From positions 1-33,332 of the forward strand of contig JAJFIU010000134.1 of the NCBI GenBank assembly GCA_021774695.1: a stretch of DNA of 33,332 bases. Reading direction: 5' to 3'. The position numbers and the translations under genes were made by a program. Under the pieces are notes generated by a model. The model was given only the letters and a program-made list of their open reading frames with translations. It had not been told where the DNA came from and ran no database searches. The DNA comes from Alphaproteobacteria bacterium. GTDB lineage: Bacteria > Pseudomonadota > Alphaproteobacteria > Sphingomonadales > Kordiimonadaceae. Of this stretch, positions 17,047 to 24,299 are shown piece by piece. The first letter of the stretch is position 1; every line of letters starts with the position of its first letter.

Positions 17047-18053
17047 GACCCTGCCCCAGAGATGTCACGGGCACTATCACGGGCACTATCACTGGCACTA
17101 TCACTGGCACTTTTTATGTGCACATCCCGCTGCGGGAACGGAATCTCGATCCCGTTTTCACCAAACAGCCGCCAGATGGTGCGCATCACATCGCTTTGCG
17201 GCTCATAGCGACCAAGCGTCACATCCGCAACCCAGAATTGAAGCAGCATATTAATCGAACTGTCGGCAAATTCGCGCACAAAACAAACCGGCTCTGGGTC
17301 GGTTATACAGCGCGGATGTTGCTGGGCTGCCTCTATGATCAATTCTCTGGCTTTCTCGATATCGCTTGCGTAGGAAACCCCCACCATAATTTCGATGCGC
17401 CCCTGCTTGTTTGTATAGGTCCAATTGGTCACGCGGTAGGTCATGAAATCTTCGTTCGGAACCATAACTTCCCGCCCGTCCGGTGTTTCAATCAGTGTAT
17501 AGCGGGCACCGGTGTGGCGAACGAAACCGAATATGCCATCGTCCAATTCAACCAAATCATCGTCTTCAATCGATTTTTCAAACAGAAGGATGATGCCACT
17601 AATAAAATTAGAGGCAATTTTCTGGAGGCCAAAACCAAGACCAATACCTAGCGCGCCGCCGAATATGGTCAGCGTGGTCAAGTCAAAGCCCATGGTGTCC
17701 AGACCGATAGTCACCGCGGCAAAATACACCAGTATCTGCACAGTTTTAATAATCAGGGACCGATTACTGGACTTCATCTTGCTTAATTTCATCAGTCGGT
17801 TTTCGGCAAACTCGGACACAATTCCAGCAACCCAAAAAACCATAATTAGCGTGACAAGAGCCTTCAAAATCAGGAACGCTGAAAAGCGCATTTCGCCCAA
17901 GTGAAAGGCAAATTCATCCTTGTCCAGAATAACCCGTATCGGCTCCAGATAGTCCATGAACCCGAGCCCTAAAAAGGCAACGACAAACAACAGGATCAAC
18001 AGTTTGCTGACCCATGCCCGCGGTTTGATAAGTCTAACAAAGAAATTTTTCAT
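17043..18053 (-). CDS. MscS family mechanosensitive channel
   Basis: A 336-residue small-conductance mechanosensitive channel. It has several N-terminal transmembrane helices, the pore-lining TM3 (TLTIFGGALGIGLGFGLQKIASNF), and the following beta domain (FEKSIEDDDLVELDD, then PNEDFMTYRVTNWT). It would open under hypo-osmotic membrane tension. The last residues are low complexity: SASDSASDSARDSARD, encoded by four 12-bp tandem units, then ISGAGS and a stop that overlaps the ZntB-like start. CAGGGAG precedes ATG 18053. The repeat tail looks like recent slippage and may vary between strains. Confidence 0.92.
   Translation of the reverse strand: MKNFFVRLIKPRAWVSKLLILLFVVAFLGLGFMDYLEPIRVILDKDEFAFHLGEMRFSAFLILKALVTLIMVFWVAGIVSEFAENRLMKLSKMKSSNRSLIIKTVQILVYFAAVTIGLDTMGFDLTTLTIFGGALGIGLGFGLQKIASNFISGIILLFEKSIEDDDLVELDDGIFGFVRHTGARYTLIETPDGREVMVPNEDFMTYRVTNWTYTNKQGRIEIMVGVSYASDIEKARELIIEAAQQHPRCITDPEPVCFVREFADSSINMLLQFWVADVTLGRYEPQSDVMRTIWRLFGENGIEIPFPQRDVHIKSASDSASDSARDSARDISGAGS
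17065..17112 (-). repeat. 12-bp tandem repeat (four units) in the mscS 3' end
   Basis: Four units of TCAC(G/T)GGCACT(A/T) on the plus strand. Being a multiple of 3 it adds Ser-Ala-(Ser/Arg)-Asp blocks without shifting the frame. Confidence 0.95.
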
Positions 18054-18224
18054 GCACAGCGCTCCCTGAAGCGTGCTGGATAGGGTTAAAACCTATAGGG
18101 TTTCATGAAAATCGGCAATCAGTTTCGGCCAACCCCTCATTGTCGCGGCCAGTAGCTGTTACCTGCAAAGCTTGCTTGCCCCGCCAAAATTCAGTAGCCT
18201 GAGCGCACGTTATTATAACCGTCT

Positions 18225-18372
18225 CAAGCTTTGGAGATTTTATGTTGGACATTGCGGGGAACCGCTAGTTCCTGAGCCAATAAGCCCAAGTGGCCCGAGA
18301 AGCCTAGGAACGATGAAACCAAATGCCCGTCTAGGCCCTGCCTGTTTAAGCTCAGCGTCTAGCGGACCTTTT
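18225..18372 (+). ncRNA. ssrS: 6S RNA
   Basis: I recognise this by direct comparison with remembered E. coli 6S RNA. CTAGTTCCTGAGCCAATA (18265-18282) matches the 5' CAGUCCCCUGAGCCGAUA region, and GGCCCGAGAAGCCTAGGAAC (18292-18311) matches GUCCGAGAAGCCUUAAAAC. GCCA/TGGC closes the apical hairpin, GTTCC pairs with GGAAC beyond it, and TTGGACATTGCGGGG pairs with CCCTGCCTGTTTAA in the closing stem. 6S RNA mimics an open promoter and sequesters the sigma70 RNA polymerase in stationary phase. TATTATAACC at 18211-18220 is the likely -10 region, and the T-run after 18369 marks the end. The ends are approximate. It lies upstream of rsgA, same strand; an open frame across it is a shadow. Confidence 0.9.
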
Positions 18373-18421
18373 TATTTTGTTGTCTCATAAAGTCGAACAG
18401 CCCATAAAGCCGATCCAGCAA

Positions 18422-18474
18422 CCAACTTTGCATTTGCGGCTTTGCCGAGCAGAGTGGACACTGCAAAAAGTTGG
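18422..18474 (+). promoter_or_regulatory. Structured leader upstream of rsgA
   Basis: CCAACTTTGCA (18422-18432) pairs with TGCAAAAAGTTGG (18462-18474, two-A bulge), enclosing a small CGGC-TTT-GCCG hairpin (18437-18447). It lies between the 6S RNA and the rsgA start. It could be a 5' UTR element or part of the 6S read-through processing region. Confidence 0.35.
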
Positions 18475-18510
18475 ATAAGGACTGTGGCCTGAAAATGAAA
18501 GCTTAGAAGC

Positions 18511-19587
18511 ATGGCACGCGATTACTCCAAATACTTGCCAACCAAATCAAAAAACCAAACTACCAAACGCACGCTCTCAACATTGGAAATTCTGGGCTGG
18601 CAGCCTCATTTCTCATCGCAAATCACTGCGGAAGAATTGCCGCTCACCCAGCCGGTGCGGGTGATAGAGGTTCACCGCGAGGGTCTTCAAACCAAAGGCG
18701 AAGGCATCGATGTGGTACTGCCACCCGACGCCGAAGTCACGGTCGGTGACTGGTTGTTGATTGACCGGCAAAATCCAGACTCACACAGACTATTGGAGCG
18801 TAAAAGCCTGATAAAACGCCGCGCTGCCGGAACGGAGCGAAAAATACAATTGATTGCCGCCAATATCGACACCTCCTTCATTGTCTCTTCCTGCAATCAG
18901 GATTTCAATGTCGCCCGGTTGGAGCGCTATATTGCGCTGGCTTTTGAGGCCGAAGTGGCTCCTGTTATCGTTTTAACCAAGTTGGATCTGTGCGAAAGCC
19001 CAGACCGTTATCTGCGGGATGCAAGTGCGATTTCTGCCGCTGTTCCGGTCATTGCATTGGACGCACGCGGCGAAGACCCCATATCCAAGCTGGCCGACTG
19101 GTGTAAACCGGGGCAAACAGTGGCCTTCATTGGCTCGTCTGGTGTCGGCAAGTCTACGCTAACCAATGCACTATGCGGCACGCAGGCTATCCAAACCCAA
19201 GCCATTAGAGAAGATGACAGCAAAGGTCGCCACACCACCACGCGCCGCCAGTTGTATATCGTGCCGGGCGGCTGCGCGGTTCTGGACACACCGGGCATGC
19301 GCGAACTGCAAATGACCGACGTTGACGCCGGCGTTGCCGCTGTTTTTTCCGATCTGCAGACACTTGCAGCGCAGTGCCGGTTCAATGACTGCAAACACGC
19401 AACAGAACCCGGTTGCGCGGTGCTGGCGGCGGTCGAGGACGGCACAATAGAGGAGGCAAGAGTGCAGCGCTGGAACAAGCTTTCCGCAGAAAATCAGTTC
19501 AACTCCGCCAACCTCGCTCAGCGAAAAACCAAGGGCAAATCGCTCAGTAAAAATATTCGCCAAATGAAACGCCTGAAAAAAAAGTGA
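18511..19587 (+). CDS. rsgA: Ribosome small-subunit-dependent GTPase A
   Basis: A 358-residue RsgA (YjeQ). It has an N-terminal OB fold (about 45-100) and a circularly permuted GTPase domain in which the G4 motif (TKLDL, about 151-155) precedes G1 (GSSGVGKST, about 208-216) and G3 (DTPGMR). The C-terminal zinc knuckle reads CRFNDCKH then GCAV. The lysine-rich tail fits RNA binding. RsgA assists late 30S subunit maturation. There is no good Shine-Dalgarno sequence before ATG 18511. The structured leader and the 6S RNA precede it, and it converges on the proC remnant. Confidence 0.95.
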   Translation: MARDYSKYLPTKSKNQTTKRTLSTLEILGWQPHFSSQITAEELPLTQPVRVIEVHREGLQTKGEGIDVVLPPDAEVTVGDWLLIDRQNPDSHRLLERKSLIKRRAAGTERKIQLIAANIDTSFIVSSCNQDFNVARLERYIALAFEAEVAPVIVLTKLDLCESPDRYLRDASAISAAVPVIALDARGEDPISKLADWCKPGQTVAFIGSSGVGKSTLTNALCGTQAIQTQAIREDDSKGRHTTTRRQLYIVPGGCAVLDTPGMRELQMTDVDAGVAAVFSDLQTLAAQCRFNDCKHATEPGCAVLAAVEDGTIEEARVQRWNKLSAENQFNSANLAQRKTKGKSLSKNIRQMKRLKKK

Positions 19588-19605
19588 GGCTGGCATAGCT
19601 GTGAC

Positions 19606-19731
19606 TTAATCGGCCAGTTGCTGGCCGCGGTTTTTGGCGGCAGCAACAGCGCGGGTCATTAGCTCGGTTAGGCCGTCTTGCGTGTTCATCAGCACATCAA
19701 GCGCGGCGGCGGTGGTGCCGCCATGGCTGTT
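19606..19731 (-). pseudogene. proC: Remnant of a second proC 3' end (42 codons)
   Basis: The 126 bp align without gaps with the last 126 bp of the intact proC (21361-21486). They encode 41 residues plus stop TAA, of which 36 are identical by my count; the differences are N/T, H/P, G/D, E/D and Q/E. The remnant keeps GGTTAAAL, closer to the usual ProC SPGGTT signature than the intact gene's DGTT. The copy has many silent differences, so it is not a very recent duplicate. It directly abuts, in frame, the stop codon of the SGNH-hydrolase gene. Confidence 0.9.
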
Positions 19732-21108
19732 TTACAGGTTGTTCACCGACATTGAACCATCAGACGGGTCTCGCCTGCATTCCACATCGGACGAATTGCC
19801 CGGCGCATTTGAATGTGCCGCCGCAAGGCTAAGGCAACGGCTGAGTGCGGCGTGGCCGTTTGCGTTCGGGTGTGCCGCGTCCTGGCAGCGTGCGAAAATC
19901 CCTGTCACAGCGTTGGCACAGGCCTGGGCAAGTGCCGACCATTGGCCCGCCAGCGTACCGCCAAACGGCGACGGTATCTCGCGGGCGATCATATTGCCGG
20001 TGTCGCGAAACCACAGCGGGTTCCACAGGGCGCCTGCCGGGCTTTCGGCATTTTCGCACAGTCGGCCACCATCAAACGCGCGCTGCACGTCCAGGTACAC
20101 GATATCCTGGTTGGGAAACCTGTTGCGCAGGCTGGCCACAGCATCAATCGCAATCGTCGACAGCGAATTGGCCAAATCGTCGCTGACCGCCATCGAGCCC
20201 ACATGAATGGGGCAACCGGCGGCATAGCGCTCGCGCGCCAGAGCAACATATTGGTCGGCACTATCGGTTTTGCCGTTGGCCTGCAGGAAATCAGCGTGCG
20301 GGGTGGGATCAAACAGGCTGGCGTAGCCCTGCACCACCAGCTTCCAACTGGCGGGGTCATAGCCAATGAGCGCCATGCCGCCGATCAGCTGCGCAAGCCC
20401 CTCCTCGTAAGCGTCCTTGACCATGTTCAACTGTGCCTGGGTATAGAAATCGGTGGCCGTGCAACCGTTCCTGTCCATGGCGGCCTCCACGCTCGGGAAC
20501 ACTGAAGCGGGTCCGCCGTTGTAAAGGTCGATCACTGTCTCTTCGGCAACATCGCCTGCCGGCCCGCCCGCCGCGTCAGCCATAAACACGGCGTGGCAAA
20601 AACCGAGTACACCGCTAAAGTTATTTATCGAATTGTTGGCACCCATACTGACCAGAACAAGCTCAACCTTCTTTTCGCTGATCAGATTCCAATAGTCATC
20701 CAGCTGCGGGCCCACCAAGTTGGTGGCGAAGCTGCCCGAGACGGTGGTGTGGTCTGGGTTCGCGCGCAACAGGTCTTCTGGGTCGGCGCCGCTGCAGGCA
20801 AGGTTTGCCGCTTCGTCAATACCCGGCAGTGTGGCGACCAAAATCGAGGAATTGCCGGAGACATGGCAGAAGTAAGGGTCGGTTCCACCACCGACGGTAA
20901 ACAGCGGGCTGGGCACCACGCCGTCATACATGGCCGCGCCGTCGCCGGTGATAAAAGCCTGCGCGCCCTCACCGCTAATGAAACTGTCGCCCAGCGCCAC
21001 GGCGATGGTAGGCCGGTCATCGCGGTCGCACGCCGAAACAGCAAGCACAGCAACCAGCGCTACGCAGGCAAACAGATGTTTATTGATAGAGTGTTGGTTT
21101 CCAAACAT
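19732..21108 (-). CDS. SGNH/GDSL hydrolase lipoprotein
   Basis: A 458-residue protein started at ATG 21108, preceded by AGGGGGA (complementary to 21114-21120). It has a lipoprotein signal with VSAC (Cys27). Block I reads GDSFISGEGA with nucleophile Ser42, like the GDSYSSGEG lipases of actinobacteria and fungi; SMGANN supplies the oxyanion Asn; DAAHPNANGH gives the catalytic Asp and His. It is probably an outer- or inner-membrane-anchored lipase or esterase. It lies between two proC 3' ends, and its stop codon abuts the remnant, so it looks inserted. The earlier ATG at 21183 would hide the lipobox and is rejected. Confidence 0.87.
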   Translation of the reverse strand: MFGNQHSINKHLFACVALVAVLAVSACDRDDRPTIAVALGDSFISGEGAQAFITGDGAAMYDGVVPSPLFTVGGGTDPYFCHVSGNSSILVATLPGIDEAANLACSGADPEDLLRANPDHTTVSGSFATNLVGPQLDDYWNLISEKKVELVLVSMGANNSINNFSGVLGFCHAVFMADAAGGPAGDVAEETVIDLYNGGPASVFPSVEAAMDRNGCTATDFYTQAQLNMVKDAYEEGLAQLIGGMALIGYDPASWKLVVQGYASLFDPTPHADFLQANGKTDSADQYVALARERYAAGCPIHVGSMAVSDDLANSLSTIAIDAVASLRNRFPNQDIVYLDVQRAFDGGRLCENAESPAGALWNPLWFRDTGNMIAREIPSPFGGTLAGQWSALAQACANAVTGIFARCQDAAHPNANGHAALSRCLSLAAAHSNAPGNSSDVECRRDPSDGSMSVNNL

Positions 21109-21360
21109 GATAATCCCCCTGAATGAGAACAAAAAAGGATCGAGTTCAACGGTAAACAACAATAGGCAACTGAAAAATAACAAATATGGTCGCGGCGACC
21201 GATAACGGCATACGCAGCGCGCTGGGTTCAGCGATACAAATCAAAAAAGGCCATGCAGGAAAGATCACTGGCAGGCCAGGAACTCGACCGTGGCACTCTA
21301 CCCGAAAATCGTGCAAAAATCAACTTTTGATTGCATGATTAAAGCGCGGTTGCCGGTTTT

Positions 21361-22224
21361 TCAATCCGCCAACTCCTGACCGCGGTTTTTGGCGGCAGCA
21401 ACAGCACGGGTCATTAGGTCGGTTAGGCCGTCTTGCGTGTTCATCAGCACATCAAGCGCAGCGGCGGTGGTACCGTCGGGGCTGGTAACCCGCTGGCGCA
21501 GCGTGCCTGCATCGGTGTCGCTTTCTACGGCCAGCAACCGGGCTGCACCAACGATGGTTTGACGCGCCAAAATGGTGGCTTGGTCGCCTGGCAGGCCCGC
21601 CGCAACACCGGCTGCCGCCAGTGCCTCTACCATATGAAACACATAAGCCGGGCCACTGCCTGACACGGCGGTGACCGCATCCATCAAATGCTCACTCAAA
21701 AGCCACACGGTTTTACCGGCCGCTTTCATCACTGCGTCCACCAGAAGTTTGTCCGCTTCAGAAACACCAGCATCCTCAACTAGACCCGTAACCCCGGCAC
21801 CAACAGCCGCTGGTGTATTAGGCATGGCGCGCACCAAAAGGCCTGTGGGCGAGCCCCCAGATAAACCTAAAGACAATCCTCGGCGCAGCTGCGCCAGTGT
21901 CACACCCGCCGCGACGGAGACCACAACTGTTGCCGCACCGATCGCCGAGACAAGGGTTGGCACCACAGCGTTCATCACCTGCGGCTTGACCGCCAGCAGC
22001 ACCAGCCTCGCGCGGGTATCCGAAGGCAACGCGTCTCCGTTCGCCACAAAGGTTGCGCCAGCAAATTCCGAAAGATCATCAACATGGGCAGCGGGGTCAA
22101 CGATAACAAGCGCAGACGGGTCCAAACCGGCGGTTAGCCAACCGCGCACCAGCGCTTGGCCCATGTTGCCGCAACCCGCAAGCATCAGCGGGCTGTCTGG
22201 TGTAAACTCGGACAAATCTGACAT
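21361..22224 (-). CDS. proC: Pyrroline-5-carboxylate reductase
   Basis: A 287-residue ProC, the last enzyme of proline synthesis (pyrroline-5-carboxylate to proline with NAD(P)H). It has an N-terminal Rossmann fold (AGCGNMGQALVRGWL), the AVKPQ segment, MPNTPAAVGAG, and the C-terminal dimerisation domain with AVSGSGPAYVF and TSPDGTTAAAL. The usual signature is SPGGTT; here D replaces the first G. It is 108 bp downstream of the YbjN gene on the same strand. Its 3' end is repeated at 19606-19731. Confidence 0.96.
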   Translation of the reverse strand: MSDLSEFTPDSPLMLAGCGNMGQALVRGWLTAGLDPSALVIVDPAAHVDDLSEFAGATFVANGDALPSDTRARLVLLAVKPQVMNAVVPTLVSAIGAATVVVSVAAGVTLAQLRRGLSLGLSGGSPTGLLVRAMPNTPAAVGAGVTGLVEDAGVSEADKLLVDAVMKAAGKTVWLLSEHLMDAVTAVSGSGPAYVFHMVEALAAAGVAAGLPGDQATILARQTIVGAARLLAVESDTDAGTLRQRVTSPDGTTAAALDVLMNTQDGLTDLMTRAVAAAKNRGQELAD

Positions 22225-22332
22225 CAGGCTTCTTCCGTTTAGCGCCTACGCGAGGCCTCAATAAATTAAAGGCGGAGCATAGCCCCGCCCAACACTTCCA
22301 GCAATGAATTCTGTTGGTCAAGCGCTAGGTAT

Positions 22333-22845
22333 TCAGGCGCTTCCGGCGCACTCTAGCATGGCGCTTTCAATGGCCTGGCTTGGTGACTGACCGCCCCACA
22401 TGACAAATTGGAACACCGGGTAAAAGCGTTCGCATTCCCCTAGTGCAGTTTCGATCATCGTAATTATATGGTCTTCGCCGATGGCCCCCAACAGCGGATC
22501 GTTGGCCAGGCTGGCATGGCGGTATAAAAGCGCACCCTCCTCGGCCCAAAATTCAAAATGGCCAATCCACATACGCTCGTTGATCATACCGATAGATTCG
22601 TAGATATCCCCGCGCTTTCCCTCGGGAACTTTGAGATCAAACATGCAGGCAAATTGCAGAGTTTTAAAGTCATCGCGCCAGAACACCCGAAACTGCAAAT
22701 CGGTATATTGGCCACTGATAAACATGGTTAATTCATCGTCGCCGTGGCGCTCGACAGCCCACTCGTTGGCGCCTGCCAGTTCTTCTGCCATATCAACGGG
22801 ATTGATGTTCAGGACTTCTGAGTGTTGGGTGCTTAAAGTGGTCAT
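22333..22845 (-). CDS. YbjN domain-containing protein
   Basis: A 170-residue protein of the YbjN family (a fold related to type III secretion chaperones). Visible features are the N-terminal amphipathic strand pairs (TMFISGQYTDLQFRVFW), FKTLQFACMFDLKVPEGKR and the helix EAMLE-like end (QAIESAMLECAG). ATG 22845 is preferred because of AAGGGGGA just upstream (complement at 22852-22858); a frame extension to 22893 has no such site. Its position next to proC, same strand, is common in alphaproteobacteria. The function is unknown; a chaperone or regulatory role is a family guess. Confidence 0.82.
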   Translation of the reverse strand: MTTLSTQHSEVLNINPVDMAEELAGANEWAVERHGDDELTMFISGQYTDLQFRVFWRDDFKTLQFACMFDLKVPEGKRGDIYESIGMINERMWIGHFEFWAEEGALLYRHASLANDPLLGAIGEDHIITMIETALGECERFYPVFQFVMWGGQSPSQAIESAMLECAGSA

Positions 22846-23324
22846 TTTTGTTCCCCCTTGAAAGGGCCCACCGGACAGGAAACCGGCGGACAATTTGCCA
22901 GTTTAGGTCCTAGTCTTTAAATGCCAGATACACGAAATCTGGATCCTTTCGAATGACTAAACACTATATGTAGCGTGCCAAACCAAACCGGCACTGGCAA
23001 GTGGGAATTACGATTTTTGGGAATTTTTCTGTGGATAACTTTTTAATGTGTTGGATGAAGGGGTAGAATTTAGGGCGTTCAATCAGCCATTTACAGCGGC
23101 TTTTTCAGCTGCCGGATGGTCGCAATAGCGCCCGGTAAAAAAAGAGTTCAACTGGCCAAAAAAGGAATCAAACTCGCATTTTTAAGAGATAAACTGCCCA
23201 AAATTCGGCGCGCCGCCCACTGCTTTTGCACACGGGTTGCACACGGATTGCACAGCCAATTTGCCGTCTCAAATGGCAGTCAAATTTATTTGGATTTCAG
23301 GAGTTCGATTTCAGGGCTTCGATT
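22846..23324. other. Gene-free region between the YbjN and UbiK genes
   Basis: No supported gene in about 480 bp. It contains the YbjN ribosome site, a small inverted repeat CCAGAT-N7-ATCTGG near 22924, an A+T-rich tract with two direct GGGAATT copies and a single TGTGGATAA (DnaA-box-like, 23030-23038), then tandem repeats at 23226-23258 and from 23293. The YbjN promoter must lie here, but I cannot fix it. Confidence 0.5.
23226..23258. repeat. Three 11-bp direct repeats (TTGCACA phased)
   Basis: TTGCACACGGG, TTGCACACGGA and TTGCACAGCCA follow one another exactly, placing TTGCACA at 23226, 23237 and 23248. An 11-bp period puts the sites on nearly the same helix face, as in iteron-like or regulator-binding arrays. 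Confidence 0.85.
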
Positions 23325-23359
23325 TCAGGGCTTCGATTTCAGCGCCTCAATTTCAGCGC
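23293..23359 (-). repeat. 14-nt tandem repeat spanning the ubiK stop codon
   Basis: Units GATTTCAGGAGTTC, GATTTCAGGGCTTC (twice), GATTTCAGCGCCTC and a partial AATTTCAGCGC. The period is not a multiple of three and the array covers the stop codon at 23325-23327, so gain or loss of a unit would change the reading frame at the protein's C-terminus. Confidence 0.93.
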
Positions 23360-23567
23360 GCAGGTCTTCATTTTCCATGCGGGCTTTTTCTGCCATCGCA
23401 CGAACGGTCTCGAACTCTTCCCGGGTCACCAGATCCAGCCCGGCCAATTGCTTGTCCAGCCATGCGCGAAAAACGCCGTCCATCTCGCCTTTAACACTAT
23501 GCGCCGCGCCCACAGCTCCGGTCGCCAGTTTTGCCATGTCGTCCATAAATTTATTGCTGGTCTGCAT
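23325..23567 (-). CDS. ubiK: Ubiquinone biosynthesis accessory factor UbiK (BMFP/YqiC family)
   Basis: An 80-residue protein of the BMFP family: an N-terminal amphipathic helix (NKFMDDMAKLATGAVGAAHSVKGEMDG), then VREEFETV-type linker (LVTREEFETVRAMA) and a C-terminal coiled coil (KARMENEDLRAEIEALK). UbiK helps assemble or deliver lipids to the aerobic ubiquinone-synthesis complex. ATG 23567 follows GAGGAGCGACAAG; an in-frame ATG at 23582 is less likely. The stop codon lies inside the 14-nt repeat array. Its usual alphaproteobacterial neighbours lgt, midA and pgeF are present downstream on the plus strand, now separated by the DUF1697, TIR-like and small genes. Confidence 0.9.
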   Translation of the reverse strand: MQTSNKFMDDMAKLATGAVGAAHSVKGEMDGVFRAWLDKQLAGLDLVTREEFETVRAMAEKARMENEDLRAEIEALKSKP

Positions 23568-23685
23568 CTTGTCGCTCCTCAACGCTTGTTGCTATCATAT
23601 GGTCCAACCGGCGATAAAATGCAATGGACGAACTGCCGCAGGTGAGAGCGACGAAAGCAACCATCGTCAGGGCGTCGATACTGGT

Positions 23686-24198
23686 TTAGGGCTCGGCGGC
23701 CATGGCGGCCAGCTTGGCGACGGTGTTTATGTTGCGTGCGGTGCCTGCCTTGACGATGGGCAGCTTTAGTTTGGTGCGGCCCATACCGTCCGGGTAATAA
23801 AGGTAAATCTCGCGGATGCCGAGGATGATTTCTTCTGTGCCCTGCCCGCTTGCGGTTGCAGCGGTGTCGGCAGGCGGTGGGCTATCGAGAAATAGCGTGA
23901 GCGTGCGGCTGCCCTCGCGACCCGGAAACGGGTTGGCATCCAACACCGCCTGCATCTCGTCTGCGGTACGAACCTGCACACCAACCGGCTTGCCCATATG
24001 GGCTTCAAGCGCCTGCTCCAGCGCAGCTTTCACTTCTGCTGCCGGCCCGTCAGCCGTAAACACCACGTTGCCGCTGGCGATATAAGTACGCGCGCCGCCG
24101 AACCCAAGGCCATCACACAGAGCCTTCAACTCGGTCATCGGCAATTTACCGGTGCCGCCCACATTCACTGCATGTAAGAGTGCAATATAATTTGTCAT
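23686..24198 (-). CDS. DUF1697 family protein
   Basis: A 170-residue protein matching the DUF1697 pattern: N-terminal YIALLHAVNVGGTGKLPMTELKALCDGLGF, then ARTYIASGNVVFTA, a central ferredoxin-like segment, and the C-terminal YYPDGMGRTKLKLP plus TARNINTVAKLAAMA. Function unknown. The start ATG 24198 begins only 102 bp from the divergent TIR-like gene. It belongs to the block that separates ubiK from lgt. Confidence 0.88.
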   Translation of the reverse strand: MTNYIALLHAVNVGGTGKLPMTELKALCDGLGFGGARTYIASGNVVFTADGPAAEVKAALEQALEAHMGKPVGVQVRTADEMQAVLDANPFPGREGSRTLTLFLDSPPPADTAATASGQGTEEIILGIREIYLYYPDGMGRTKLKLPIVKAGTARNINTVAKLAAMAAEP

Positions 24199-24299
24199 GC
24201 GCTAAGCCTACGTCGTCGTACACCAAGATTCAAATAATAGGATGTTTCCTTTGTACAATATCTATTGCCCAAAGTATGGAAATATGTAGTCTTAAAACC

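Noticed and set aside
18172..18390. Open frame of 72 codons on the plus strand
   Set aside because: It lies across the 6S RNA and its sequence is explained by the conserved RNA boxes; no ribosome site or protein-like pattern.
23030..23038. Perfect TGTGGATAA (DnaA box) in an A+T-rich tract, suggesting an origin
   Set aside because: Only one box was found; one exact 9-mer in a window this size is not surprising, and no origin-linked genes are nearby.
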